From assembly GCF_000515315.1 (NCBI RefSeq), contig NZ_KI911562.1:2006501-2070500 (forward strand): a DNA stretch of 64,000 nucleotides, written 5' to 3'. The translations under genes and the position numbers were made by a program. Origin of the DNA: Asinibacterium sp. OR53 (GTDB taxonomy: Bacteria > Bacteroidota > Bacteroidia > Chitinophagales > Chitinophagaceae). The notes beneath the pieces are model-generated. The model ran no database searches. It was not told where the DNA came from and saw only the letters and a program-made list of their open reading frames with translations. Shown one piece after another: positions 53,265-62,572 of this stretch (within the stretch, counting starts at the first letter, position 1; every line of letters starts with the position of its first letter).

Positions 53265-54551
53265 TTAATCGGTTTCAGTATTTTTATCTTTCAGCAGCAC
53301 TTTATATCCTTCCTTTATCATCACTTTCACCTGCTTTACTTTTCGGCTCATCAAACTTTTTACTGTGTTGATTCCTGCCGCCGCCGCTTGAGCTTTTAAT
53401 GAAGGGTCAAGAGTGGTTAGCTCCATTAACTGCAGGCTGTTGTCAGCAGAGTTTTTTGCCACATCCCGGCTTATGGAACCAGGGATGTAAATGCCGGGTA
53501 AACCATCCATGTCGTACAGTTCTAACTTCACGGGGAACAGTTGATTTTTATAACGGATGGAATTTATTTCTGCTTCCAGCCTTTCATTATTCAGCGATGA
53601 TATGCCATTTACTGGTGTGCCTTTAGGAATTAGTACCCCATTAATAAACACATCTGTAAATAAGCGTAACTGGATAACAGCACCATTTACCAATGATTGA
53701 TTACTGTGCACCACCGCTTCAATTGCAAATCCTTCAGTAGCTTCTTCACTCTCTTTTGTTACTCCGTAAAATTGATTGCAGCTGTTTGACTTTTTCTTCA
53801 TTGTATCAATCAACGATACGTTTGCCAATTTGGGTGAAGTGGTTACGGCAAATACGACCTGCTTTTGCCGCATTGATTTTTCTTTAAGTTTATCCTTAAC
53901 CCGTTGCGGATGCTGTATGTCCAATATTTTTTCCAATGTGCCGTTTAGTTGCTGCATCTCGGGGTCGCCGGTGTTGGTTTTATCCATTGCCAGCATCATA
54001 TTTTCAAGCCTTTTTACTTCGCTGGAAAATTCATCATCATGATTAGTGATACCTGTTTCATTGTTGGTTGTGGTTTCAGTTTCGGGCTGCTTATTGATTT
54101 CTTTTTGCAGTAACGCCAGCTTATCCATCAACTTTTTTTCAGGATTGCTGCCAGTATATTCATACGGCGAAGTGTTCAGCCGCTGGTTGTATTTACCTGC
54201 TGAATTTTGAGTAAGTAATTCCAGTTCATTTACAGGTAAAACAGTGGTATCCTGTTTTTGCTGATAGTAAGGGTCTGTCCGCATCCATTCTTCCATCTTA
54301 GCAGAATCTTTATCAGCTTTATCATAGAAGCTAAGCTTATCAGTCAGGTTTTCATCTTTCATTTTTGCATCAGGAAGATTTAGGTTCAAGCCTTTTTGCT
54401 CCTTTGCAATAACAGGTTCATTACTTTTTCCGCCCCCTAATGCCCAAAAAGCCATTGTAAGAAATGGCATTACCAGTAGCGGTAACACCAGCATCATTTT
54501 TCTTTTTCTCAGGAAGACCTGCGACCTTTGCACACTGCTCATACACTTCAT
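53265..54551 (-). CDS. traM: conjugative transposon protein TraM
   Basis: A 428-residue VirB10-like protein: cytoplasmic start (SSVQRSQVFLRKRKMM), one membrane segment (LPLLVMPFLTMAFWALGGG), a long polar region with Gln/Glu/Asn-rich stretches, and a C-terminal beta-barrel domain (FAIEAVVHSNQSLVNGAVIQ, LYDMDGLPGIYIPGSISRDV). It spans both membranes in the transfer channel. It overlaps traL by 4 bases. Confidence 0.88.
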   Translation of the reverse strand: MKCMSSVQRSQVFLRKRKMMLVLPLLVMPFLTMAFWALGGGKSNEPVIAKEQKGLNLNLPDAKMKDENLTDKLSFYDKADKDSAKMEEWMRTDPYYQQKQDTTVLPVNELELLTQNSAGKYNQRLNTSPYEYTGSNPEKKLMDKLALLQKEINKQPETETTTNNETGITNHDDEFSSEVKRLENMMLAMDKTNTGDPEMQQLNGTLEKILDIQHPQRVKDKLKEKSMRQKQVVFAVTTSPKLANVSLIDTMKKKSNSCNQFYGVTKESEEATEGFAIEAVVHSNQSLVNGAVIQLRLFTDVFINGVLIPKGTPVNGISSLNNERLEAEINSIRYKNQLFPVKLELYDMDGLPGIYIPGSISRDVAKNSADNSLQLMELTTLDPSLKAQAAAAGINTVKSLMSRKVKQVKVMIKEGYKVLLKDKNTETD

Positions 54552-55045
54552 TTTTGTTTTTGTGATAAATAAATTTTTTCCAGCACCTGCACACTATCCA
54601 TCAAACCCGGCCGGGCTTGCAGAATGCTGTCGTATTCATTCGTTCTGTTCAATTTTAAACTATCCATATATTTTCTAAAATCCTGTATTTGTAAATAAGT
54701 TTGTTCATCTATAGTTGCCTCCGGCATTACTGTTTCATCTCCTGTTTTATTAAAGTGCTTTGGAATATCCATTTGCTGTATTTCTAAAGCTTTCTGCTTT
54801 CTTTCAGGACTGAAAACACTGTTTACAATAAGATAAATACTGTAGCCACCTGCACAAACGCTGAAAACTATCAGTATTAGTTTTAATCGTTTAAAATCTG
54901 TTTTCATAAATATCCTGTTCATGTTTTCTGCAAATAGCTGTTGTACTTTAATGCCCACACCGGCAATTTTGCCAGCCACTTTATCAGACACGGTAGTTTT
55001 ATCATCTGATTGAACCTCTTTCTTTTTCTTTTTGAACAACCACAT
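54548..55045 (-). CDS. TraL-position conjugative transfer protein
   Basis: A 165-residue protein with one membrane segment (LKLILIVFSVCAGGYSIYLI, about residues 53-72), a lysine-rich cytoplasmic start (MWLFKKKKKE) and a helical periplasmic tail. ATG 55045 is preferred because it lies one base after traK; the longer frame from 55099 overlaps traK. It stands where traL is found in CTnDOT but is longer than usual, so the name is only positional. Confidence 0.65.
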   Translation of the reverse strand: MWLFKKKKKEVQSDDKTTVSDKVAGKIAGVGIKVQQLFAENMNRIFMKTDFKRLKLILIVFSVCAGGYSIYLIVNSVFSPERKQKALEIQQMDIPKHFNKTGDETVMPEATIDEQTYLQIQDFRKYMDSLKLNRTNEYDSILQARPGLMDSVQVLEKIYLSQKQK

Positions 55046-55046
55046 A

Positions 55047-55664
55047 CTACCTGTTTTGAATGTTGATGTCAGTATTCTCCAGGGTCCGCCATTTTTCAAT
55101 TAAAAAACCATGTGAATTATTATCACTCCGGGATACATTCCTCAGGTATCCTTCGGTAATAAGATTCCTGGTTACAATGGTAGTGGGGCGAATAATTTTC
55201 TGTTTCCCTTTATACCTGAAATAAAATGGATACACATCTGTATTAATAATGATGCTATCCATTATGATTTCCTGGCTGATGTTGCCCGAAATGAGGTTTG
55301 AGTAATAGCCATTCTCTTTCAGGTTATCATATTGTTGCTTTGCAGAATTATCTGCCAGGTATAATGCTTTTGTAATGTTGGCCTGAATAACCTTATCATC
55401 CGGGTCAAGAGAAAAGAAGAAATGATGAAACATTTTTACATGGTCTTTTGCTTCCACTGGAATATTATCTTTTCTGTCGGCAGCATAAGCTTCTAATGCT
55501 TTGCCGTTTGCCAGTATAAAAACTTTGTTCTGAGATTGTGACGAAAGCTGGTAGCTTTTGTAAGCAATGAAAACTGATATAAGCACACAGGCTGCTAAAA
55601 AAGCCAGGCTGAAGAAACGGATATACCTGAAAGCGGTATCTATATTTTTCGTTTTTTGAAACAT
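55047..55664 (-). CDS. traK: conjugative transposon protein TraK
   Basis: A 205-residue VirB8-like inner-membrane protein: a single membrane segment (FFSLAFLAACVLISVFIAYK, about residues 17-36) followed by a periplasmic domain (MFHHFFFSLDPDDKVIQANI, YPFYFRYKGKQKIIRPTTIV). In related elements it directly follows traJ; here almost 7 kb of cargo separates them. It would need its own promoter in the hairpin-rich region upstream; no clear TAnnTTTG on the minus strand was found there. Confidence 0.88.
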   Translation of the reverse strand: MFQKTKNIDTAFRYIRFFSLAFLAACVLISVFIAYKSYQLSSQSQNKVFILANGKALEAYAADRKDNIPVEAKDHVKMFHHFFFSLDPDDKVIQANITKALYLADNSAKQQYDNLKENGYYSNLISGNISQEIIMDSIIINTDVYPFYFRYKGKQKIIRPTTIVTRNLITEGYLRNVSRSDNNSHGFLIEKWRTLENTDINIQNR

Positions 55665-55740
55665 TGCTCACATTTTTCTAAACCCACAATTGGATATTCT
55701 GCAATTACTTTACCAAGAAGGAGAATGATAGGGTAAGGGA

Positions 55741-55805
55741 GGTAGGGCTAACTACCGTTTAGAATATATAAATATTCTTTTAGTAATAGATTTCGAACTA
55801 TTACT
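55741..55805. repeat. cluster of three hairpins between traK and mkoA
   Basis: Three perfect inverted repeats in a row: GGTAG/CTACC at 55741-55756, AGAATAT/ATATTCT at 55761-55778 with a 4-base loop, and AGTAATAG/CTATTACT at 55782-55805 with an 8-base loop. They lie in the 282-base divergent gap (55665-55946), which holds no protein gene. They may mark a control region or one edge of the inserted cargo. Confidence 0.55.
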
Positions 55806-55946
55806 CAGCTTCGGTAGTCATTTGGGTGTTCATGCGAAATTGAATAACTTTAAGTTCGCATATAATCATAAATTATAAGTCAGCCATATAAACTACATTA
55901 CTTGAGGTTCACTCCTCCAGTATATCTATACTTTTATTTTTATTAA

Positions 55947-58900
55947 ATGGGAGAGAAATTTGACAGGCTAGGAGCCTATGACAGAGTGAGCGAAGTTGTT
56001 GAAACCAACAATGCATTTGTCTTTGATGTGCAAGGACCTGATGCTAAAACCTACTTTGCAAAAGTTCCGAAGAATTTGGATTCAGGTAGTTCTGCTACCA
56101 GACAGTTTAATAATGTCGCAAGACACCTCAAAAAGATAAACAGCGAATATATCAACAAGGTAATTGATGCTGGGTGTGACGAGAATACTGGAACATACTT
56201 TATCATTTTGGAGAAGATTGAAAATCAAAAATCACTTGAAGATTTTGTAAATAATGAAAATCAGGTTTCTCCCCGATATTTAAAATATATTTTGCAGGTT
56301 TGGTATAACTGTTCAGATGCACTTGAGCAAGCTGCATTGAAAAACATTTTTCATAAAGACCTTCATCCTAGAAATATTCTAATAAAGGAAGATGAAAATC
56401 CAGTAATTATTGACTTCGGAATTTCAATTCTTGAACATACAATTTCAAAGCGACCATCGGAAAATGAATTCAGTAATAAATTTTCACCACCAGAATTAAT
56501 CAAGAAGGAGGAAAACCGACTGCAAGCACGAACGGATTTTTATTCATTGTCTCTCTGTATGCTTTATTCCCTTTTAGGACACAAGCTGTTTTACGACGAT
56601 GAGAATAATGAGAATAGGCTTCAAAAAGTTATAACACTTTACAAAAACATAATTTCAAATGAAGGCTTAATTGATTTTGCAACAGTTTTCAAAAAATCCT
56701 TTGCAACAGAACCTGAAGAAAGATATTTCCGTTACTCTGAATTACGAAACTCAATTAACAAACTTTTTGAAGTAATAAATCATACTCCCGAAAAGCCTTT
56801 TGCGATTCATTCATCTGATAAGAATTATCTGCTGGATTTTCTACGGGAAGCAAATTCTGAAGGCATTTCGATTTCAATAAATGACAACAGGCATCCGCAA
56901 TTCAAAAATGTTTCAGCAAGAATTTCCTCTACAAATTTTTATGCTCACACCTGTTTTTCTTCAAACAAAGGAAATTGCCTTGAAGTAATAGGCTTGAAGA
57001 AAATTGATTCATTAGAAGAAAATGAAAAACAGAATCATTCAAGAACTTTTCAGAAAGGAATAAAGTTGACAGGAATAAACTTCATTTCAGCAGAACCACA
57101 CGAAACCAACATAGATAACTTTTATGATGTTTTCAATTACTTGGAGAAAGTATTTCAGGATAAACAGGAATCTACACCGCAAACTCTTAGCAGAACACCA
57201 AAAGAAGTTCTAAGAAATTACATGACTCTTTTAAACGAAGAAATAAACTATTTGCGGAACAATGCCTTTCGGGTAAAGTATTCTGACTTTGAAGTTCATG
57301 GAACAAGTGAAGCATCTTTTAAAATTGTGCTTGATGAAAAAGTATCCCTTGAAGATGTTTACAATTTTCTGAAACGTTCACAAGCATCATTTAGAAAGGG
57401 TAATGAAGTGGCTTTATCAGCTACAACAGATGCAACAGGAATAAAGGGGAAAGAAAGTGTTGGCTTCAGCACACAGTTTGTCAGAGCAAAAAATTTACTT
57501 TTTGTTAAAGACTTTAATGTAAAGAAAAAAGATGGAATCCCATCAAAAGGCTTTTTGGTTGAGGACACCTCTTTACTGGAGATTCAATACAAGCGTCAAA
57601 TAAATGCAATCAAAAATTACGAGAATGACAATATTACCAATTCAGACTTACGGAAATATCTGTTTCAGCCAGAAAATTTGCAAAGCTTGGCAAATAGTTC
57701 AGGGCAAATTATAGCAGAACTTGAAGTAATTTCAACTGACAAGAATGGAGACAAAGTACAATTTGAAGCAGCCCAAAAGGATGCAATACTTAAATCCCTT
57801 TACCGACCCCCAATCACAATTATTCAAGGTCCCCCAGGTACAGGCAAGACAGCTGTTATTACCGAACTTATCAGACAGATTTTAGCGAAAGACCACCAAG
57901 CTAAAATCCTCATTACATCACAAACTAATTTGGCAGTGGACAATGTGCTTCAGCGAATGGCAAAAGTTAAAGGAATCAGCTTTATTCGCTTAGGAAGAAA
58001 TATTGAGGATACAGAAATCAACAAACACTCTTTTGAAAACAAGCTAAATCTCTGGGCAAGAAATGCAAGAGGTGCAAGCGAAAAAAAATTCCTTGAACTT
58101 AAAAAGAGAGTTGAAGGTTCTGAGAAAAAGCATTCTCCAATTTTGAACTTGATTGTTCAAGAGGTTAATAAAAAGCAAGATTGGGAGGTAACAAAAAGAA
58201 ACCTTAAACAAATCCTGACTGGTGCATTTGCCCGAGGGTTTGAAGGACTTAAGGACTTTATTAATAACAAAGTCGCATTTCAGAATGAAATGGCAAAACA
58301 TCTCGGCACCAAACATGCCCAATTGAACAAACTTGATTTGCTAAAAAGAAGATGGCATTCGCTTCTCTCAAACATTGAGGATTATGATGCCCTCAAATCA
58401 AAGTTCATTTCGAGTATTAACATTGTAGGAGCAACATCAAATCATATAGCAGCCGGAAAATACAAAGATTTCAATTTTGAGTTTGACTATGTTATAATGG
58501 ATGAAGCCGCAAAAGCCACACCTGCTGAAACCCTTGTTCCGATAAACATGGCTCATAATTTGATTTTAGTGGGTGACCACAAACAACTTCCCCCTCTTGT
58601 AACTGCAACTAAAAAGGTTATTGAAGAAATTGAAGCGAAGTTGAATAATGATGGAGAAATGATTGATTTTGACAAAGTTTATTATGATAAACCAAGTTTA
58701 TTTGAAACGATGTTTGAAGGTTCGCCGGAAGAATTCAAAGAAATGTTGGATTTGCAATTCAGAATGCCCAAACAAATTGGCGATGTCATTTCAAAACTTG
58801 TATATCGCAACAAACTCAAATCAAATGACAGAAGCGGCAAAAGGCATGAAATAAAACTAAAGGCAACAACCACTATGTTTATGTGCGACATAAACAAATA

Positions 58901-59441
58901 TCCAAATAGGTTTCATGAAATAGACCCCATAAGTAAATCTTCATTCAATCCTGTAAGTGCAAAGACAGTTCTTGAAATTCTTACTAAACTGGATTCTTAC
59001 TCTGATTTATTTGTAGAAGGCGGCTATGAAATTGGAGTTATCACGGGTTACGGAAAACAAGCAGAATATTTATCTGCAGAGATTGAAAACTTTAATTTTA
59101 AAAACTTATCGCTTACTAAAAATCTAACTGTTGCAACTGTTGATAGCTTTCAAGGCTCGGAAAAAGATATAATCATATACGACATTGTAAGGAGCGGAAA
59201 ATCAGAAGACGATACGGGATTGGGATTTCTTGAAATGCCGAACAGAATTAATGTTGCACTCACAAGGGTGACACGGCTGCTGGTTGTGGTTGGAGATGCT
59301 GAATATGTTCTAAATGTTAATCCAAGTTTTAGATGGCTTAATGCACATCCAAACGAGCCATTACTCCTTAAAGAGTTTGTATCTCATTTACACGAATCAG
59401 GATTTATTTACGATAACCCCAACGATATTTTTTATGGCTAA
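55947..59441 (+). CDS. mkoA: Mokosh type I-like MkoA: Ser/Thr kinase fused to SF1 helicase
   Basis: A 1164-residue protein. Residues about 10-280 are a protein kinase: Lys39 (YFAKVPK), HKDLHPRNIL with Asp138, IIDFGIS with Asp156, SPPEL, and Asp197 of the F helix, so it appears active. Residues about 290-600 are an uncharacterised middle part. Residues 600-1150 are a COG1112-type SF1 helicase: IIQGPPGTGKTAVITELIRQ (Lys634), SQTNLAVDNVL, MDEAAKATPAE (Asp852-Glu853), GDHKQLPPL, LQFRMPKQIGDVI, VDSFQGSEKDIIIYD and RINVALTRVTRLLVVVGD. Kinase plus this helicase, overlapping a PLD protein, is the published layout of the Mokosh type I anti-phage system. It is rich in A and T and points opposite to the flanking tra genes. 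Confidence 0.85.
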   Translation: MGEKFDRLGAYDRVSEVVETNNAFVFDVQGPDAKTYFAKVPKNLDSGSSATRQFNNVARHLKKINSEYINKVIDAGCDENTGTYFIILEKIENQKSLEDFVNNENQVSPRYLKYILQVWYNCSDALEQAALKNIFHKDLHPRNILIKEDENPVIIDFGISILEHTISKRPSENEFSNKFSPPELIKKEENRLQARTDFYSLSLCMLYSLLGHKLFYDDENNENRLQKVITLYKNIISNEGLIDFATVFKKSFATEPEERYFRYSELRNSINKLFEVINHTPEKPFAIHSSDKNYLLDFLREANSEGISISINDNRHPQFKNVSARISSTNFYAHTCFSSNKGNCLEVIGLKKIDSLEENEKQNHSRTFQKGIKLTGINFISAEPHETNIDNFYDVFNYLEKVFQDKQESTPQTLSRTPKEVLRNYMTLLNEEINYLRNNAFRVKYSDFEVHGTSEASFKIVLDEKVSLEDVYNFLKRSQASFRKGNEVALSATTDATGIKGKESVGFSTQFVRAKNLLFVKDFNVKKKDGIPSKGFLVEDTSLLEIQYKRQINAIKNYENDNITNSDLRKYLFQPENLQSLANSSGQIIAELEVISTDKNGDKVQFEAAQKDAILKSLYRPPITIIQGPPGTGKTAVITELIRQILAKDHQAKILITSQTNLAVDNVLQRMAKVKGISFIRLGRNIEDTEINKHSFENKLNLWARNARGASEKKFLELKKRVEGSEKKHSPILNLIVQEVNKKQDWEVTKRNLKQILTGAFARGFEGLKDFINNKVAFQNEMAKHLGTKHAQLNKLDLLKRRWHSLLSNIEDYDALKSKFISSINIVGATSNHIAAGKYKDFNFEFDYVIMDEAAKATPAETLVPINMAHNLILVGDHKQLPPLVTATKKVIEEIEAKLNNDGEMIDFDKVYYDKPSLFETMFEGSPEEFKEMLDLQFRMPKQIGDVISKLVYRNKLKSNDRSGKRHEIKLKATTTMFMCDINKYPNRFHEIDPISKSSFNPVSAKTVLEILTKLDSYSDLFVEGGYEIGVITGYGKQAEYLSAEIENFNFKNLSLTKNLTVATVDSFQGSEKDIIIYDIVRSGKSEDDTGLGFLEMPNRINVALTRVTRLLVVVGDAEYVLNVNPSFRWLNAHPNEPLLLKEFVSHLHESGFIYDNPNDIFYG

Positions 59442-60891
59442 AAGAGGCAACGATAAATTTAGGCATCAGCCTCATCCCGACAAGAAGAAGTTTCATAAGC
59501 ATTCTTCCAATCCGCATATTGCAGTAAAGAAAACAAAGAATATTTCGAAACAAGAAGAACTCTTTGAAAGATACAAGGAAGATTTAGGGCACGATTATTC
59601 TCTTAACGATATTTTGGAAGTTGGGTATCCCATAATTGAAGCAAAGATTGACATTATTGCTTCTGGAAAACCTAATGATGTTTTACAAGAATTACACATT
59701 TTTTTGCTTGAATCCGTTAACGCCGGATTAGATACCAAAATTTTGCTTGCAGAATTTCTCGGAGTAAGTATAAATGATTTCATATCGGATGAACTTTTTA
59801 CACTACTTGAAAATGGTTTGATTGCAATTTCGGAGGAAGACAAGTATAGAGTAACAGCAAAGGGAGACGCTTTTGTTGCAGAACAAAAATTTATTCCTGT
59901 AACAAGCCAGGAAGAATTTACCTTTTTTGTTGACGGGTTTTCTCAAACAATTTCCGACCAACCAATTGACTATTTATCCAAATCAGAAAACAGGCTTACT
60001 TCTACACTTAAAGTAGATTTTCAATTTGTTCAGGAAAACTGGATGGAGATAAACAAATGTTTTACTAAATCAACTTACGGTGAAAAAGAAATAGTTGACC
60101 TTGCAAATTTCAAAAGGAGTTTTGTTTTTCCACCAGCTACGAGGTTTAAAAACGTTTTTATTTTAATCTACTATCCTAAAGACCTATCAGGAAAGAAAAT
60201 TCAAATCAAAGCATATAGCAACGACAATAAGTTTCTTAAAACGGAAACAGCAACGCTTATTACTCTATTTTCTAAAGACAAATTTCTATTTGACTTTTCT
60301 AAAGAATTGGAGTTGACTGAAGAATTTAAAGCCCAATTTATTGATTCAAGTAAAGAGATTGAACAGGAAAAGAAATTAGCAGGAGAATACAAAGACATTT
60401 CAACTTTTGAGCATAAGGAACTTATCAGAGAAGCTCTTCTCACTGCCGAGTTAGCAGTTTACATAGAAAGTCCTTGGATTCGCAAAGCGACAATGGAGTA
60501 TTTTGATGCAATAAAATTCTTTCTTGAAAAGAAAAACACAAAGCTGTTTATTACTTACGGCATTGATTCAAGACCGATAAATTTACCACACAGAGAAACT
60601 TTTGAGGCACTTGAAAACATAAGAGCAAAGTACAAAGACCGCTTTTTTCTTTGGCATTTGCCAACACACTTCCAAAAGTCATTCCCAAATAGACATGGTT
60701 CTCACAGAAAGATTTTAATTAAAGACCATGAATATTATGTAAAAGGAAGTTTTAATTGGCTTTCTTATAGCGGTAACGAAACAGACAGTTATGCAGTTGA
60801 AGAAGGAACCCAATTCTTTGACAATGTAAAATCATTTTGGCAGAAAATATTTTCAGAGTACAAGCTTGACTTAAAAACATTGTCTTTCTGA
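59434..60891 (+). CDS. mkoB: Mokosh type I-like MkoB: phospholipase D-family nuclease
   Basis: A 485-residue protein that overlaps mkoA by 8 bases; ATG 59434 (MAKRGNDKFRHQPHPDKKKF) is preferred to the longer frame from 59314 that lies inside mkoA. The C-terminal part (about residues 330-480) is a PLD domain with one clear HxKxxxxD motif: His424, Lys426 and Asp431 in SHRKILIKD, followed by YYVKGSFNWLSYSG. The N-terminal region has a basic start and a winged-helix-like stretch (FISDELFTLLENGLIAISEE). With only one motif, it probably acts as a dimer, as other single-motif PLD nucleases do. It is the nuclease partner of the kinase-helicase. Confidence 0.83.
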   Translation: MAKRGNDKFRHQPHPDKKKFHKHSSNPHIAVKKTKNISKQEELFERYKEDLGHDYSLNDILEVGYPIIEAKIDIIASGKPNDVLQELHIFLLESVNAGLDTKILLAEFLGVSINDFISDELFTLLENGLIAISEEDKYRVTAKGDAFVAEQKFIPVTSQEEFTFFVDGFSQTISDQPIDYLSKSENRLTSTLKVDFQFVQENWMEINKCFTKSTYGEKEIVDLANFKRSFVFPPATRFKNVFILIYYPKDLSGKKIQIKAYSNDNKFLKTETATLITLFSKDKFLFDFSKELELTEEFKAQFIDSSKEIEQEKKLAGEYKDISTFEHKELIREALLTAELAVYIESPWIRKATMEYFDAIKFFLEKKNTKLFITYGIDSRPINLPHRETFEALENIRAKYKDRFFLWHLPTHFQKSFPNRHGSHRKILIKDHEYYVKGSFNWLSYSGNETDSYAVEEGTQFFDNVKSFWQKIFSEYKLDLKTLSF

Positions 60892-60981
60892 AATTATCCA
60901 GTAATTAAATAACTAATATGCTATTAATTTGATAATCAATATATAAAATACAAATTTGCATGAAATTTACATCAATATTCA

Positions 60982-61011
60982 TTTGTTTTTCAAAAACTTA
61001 TTGTACTTTTG
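60982..61011 (+). promoter_or_regulatory. promoter of the AbiE pair
   Basis: TTTG at 60982-60985 and TACTTTTG at 61004-61011, separated by 18 bases, match the Bacteroidota -33 and -7 elements. Transcription should start near 61018, 12 bases before the antitoxin ATG. It shows that the pair is read separately from mkoAB, as expected for a self-controlled toxin-antitoxin unit. Confidence 0.75.
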
Positions 61012-61029
61012 TTCAGTAAATAACAATAT

Positions 61030-61614
61030 ATGAGCAGGTTACAGCAATTAAAAAGGCAATTAAAGCCAGGTGGGGTTTACCGCCGTACAGAACTGGCCAA
61101 TTGGTCTAAGTCGGTTGACCGGCACCTGGATGAATTGGTGCAGGAAGGGACTTTGCAAAAACTGTCTCAGGGGCTGTACTATTACCCAAAAGAAAGTGCT
61201 TTTGGTAAAACACCGCCTGATGAAAATATGCTGGTTGAAAGTTTTTTAAAAGACCATCGCTTTTTGCTTACCACACCAAATGTGTATAACAGCCTGGGTG
61301 TAGGCACTACCCAATTGTATAATTTAAGAACGGTGTATAATCATAAACGCCATGGGGAGTTTAAGCTGGGCAATAAAACATTTCAGTTTAAGATAAAGCC
61401 CCACTTTCCTAAAAAAGTAACACCCGAATTTTTATTGGTTGATTTAGTAAATAACCTTGAATCACTGGCTGAAGACAGAAATGTTCTATTAAAGAAAGTA
61501 GCTGACAAAGTGGAAGTGATGGATAAGAAAAAACTGAAACATTCAGTAGTGGAATATGGCAGTGTAAAGGCAAAGAAACTGTTTGCTCCCTTATTACAGC
61601 CTCATACACTTTAA
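61030..61614 (+). CDS. AbiEi-like antitoxin (DUF6088-type winged helix)
   Basis: A 194-residue protein with an N-terminal winged helix-turn-helix (QLKPGGVYRRTELANWSKSV, VQEGTLQKLSQGLYYYPK) and a C-terminal antitoxin domain (FLLTTPNVYNSLGVGTTQLY, KRHGEFKLGNKTFQFKIKPH). AbiEi proteins bind their own promoter and counteract the nucleotidyltransferase toxin in type IV toxin-antitoxin pairs. The partner toxin gene starts 2 bases after its stop codon begins to be read out (TAA at 61612-61614, ATG at 61616). Confidence 0.85.
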   Translation: MSRLQQLKRQLKPGGVYRRTELANWSKSVDRHLDELVQEGTLQKLSQGLYYYPKESAFGKTPPDENMLVESFLKDHRFLLTTPNVYNSLGVGTTQLYNLRTVYNHKRHGEFKLGNKTFQFKIKPHFPKKVTPEFLLVDLVNNLESLAEDRNVLLKKVADKVEVMDKKKLKHSVVEYGSVKAKKLFAPLLQPHTL

Positions 61615-61615
61615 T

Positions 61616-62572
61616 ATGCCTGATAGTTACCTGCATAATCACAAAGACTTTCCCGACCTGCTGAATATACTGGCAGATAAAAATAACATCCTGCCCGGGC
61701 TTATTGAAAAGGACTACTGGATAATGCATGTATTGTATGGATTAAAGAAACAGGGATTGGATTTTGAACTAAAAGGAGGAACCTCTTTATCAAAAGGGTA
61801 TAAAATAATAGACCGGTTTTCTGAGGATATAGACATTCATATAAAGCCACCGGCAGCATTAGGTGTTGAAGAAAATCCGGCTAAAACAAAACCCGGCCAT
61901 ATTACATCGAGAAAGAAATATTATGACTGGCTTGCGGAGAATATAAAAATTGATGGTGTTGTTTCTATAAGGAGAGATACAGCGTTTGATGATGAAGCAT
62001 ATTATCGTAGCGGTGGCATCAGGCTTTTGTATGAAAGCAAAACAGAAAGTATAGAAGGTGTAAAAGAAGGAATATTACTGGAAGCAGGTTTTGATACAGT
62101 AACCCCTAACAGCAACCTCACAATAAGTTCCTGGGCTTATGATGAAGCTGCCGGTAATGGTGGTATAAAAATCAATGATAACCGGGCGGTGGACATTACC
62201 TGCTACCACCCCGGTTATACTTTTGTAGAGAAGTTGCAAACTATTGCAACAAAATTTCGTCAGGAACAGGAAGACAACACAGAACGGCCCAATTATATGC
62301 GGCAGTACTATGATGTGGCCTGCCTGTTAAAAAATGAACAGGTGCAACAATTTATTGACACGGAAGAATACAAGGCCCATAAAAAGAAACGGTTTCCTGC
62401 AAAAGATTTTGCTATACCGGTTGCAGAAAATCAGGCTTTTCTTTTATCTGATGCTGTACTAAGGGATGCATTTAAGAAGCGATATGAAAAAACAAATAAG
62501 CTTTACTACAAAGGCCAGATACCTTTTGATGAAATAATGAATATCATTCAAACAAATATTGGAAAGTTATAG
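61616..62572 (+). CDS. AbiEii-like nucleotidyltransferase toxin
   Basis: A 318-residue protein of the AbiEii/AbiGii toxin family. The GSx10DxD-type nucleotidyltransferase core is FELKGGTSLSKGYKIIDRFS followed by Glu-Asp-Ile-Asp (Asp71 and Asp73), with LPGLIEKDYWIMHVL just before it. The family modifies tRNA or other targets and halts growth on phage infection. ATG 61616 is preferred because the longer frame from 61583 overlaps the antitoxin. The stop abuts the stop of the convergent traJ with no gap, so this is the right edge of the cargo. Confidence 0.9.
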   Translation: MPDSYLHNHKDFPDLLNILADKNNILPGLIEKDYWIMHVLYGLKKQGLDFELKGGTSLSKGYKIIDRFSEDIDIHIKPPAALGVEENPAKTKPGHITSRKKYYDWLAENIKIDGVVSIRRDTAFDDEAYYRSGGIRLLYESKTESIEGVKEGILLEAGFDTVTPNSNLTISSWAYDEAAGNGGIKINDNRAVDITCYHPGYTFVEKLQTIATKFRQEQEDNTERPNYMRQYYDVACLLKNEQVQQFIDTEEYKAHKKKRFPAKDFAIPVAENQAFLLSDAVLRDAFKKRYEKTNKLYYKGQIPFDEIMNIIQTNIGKL

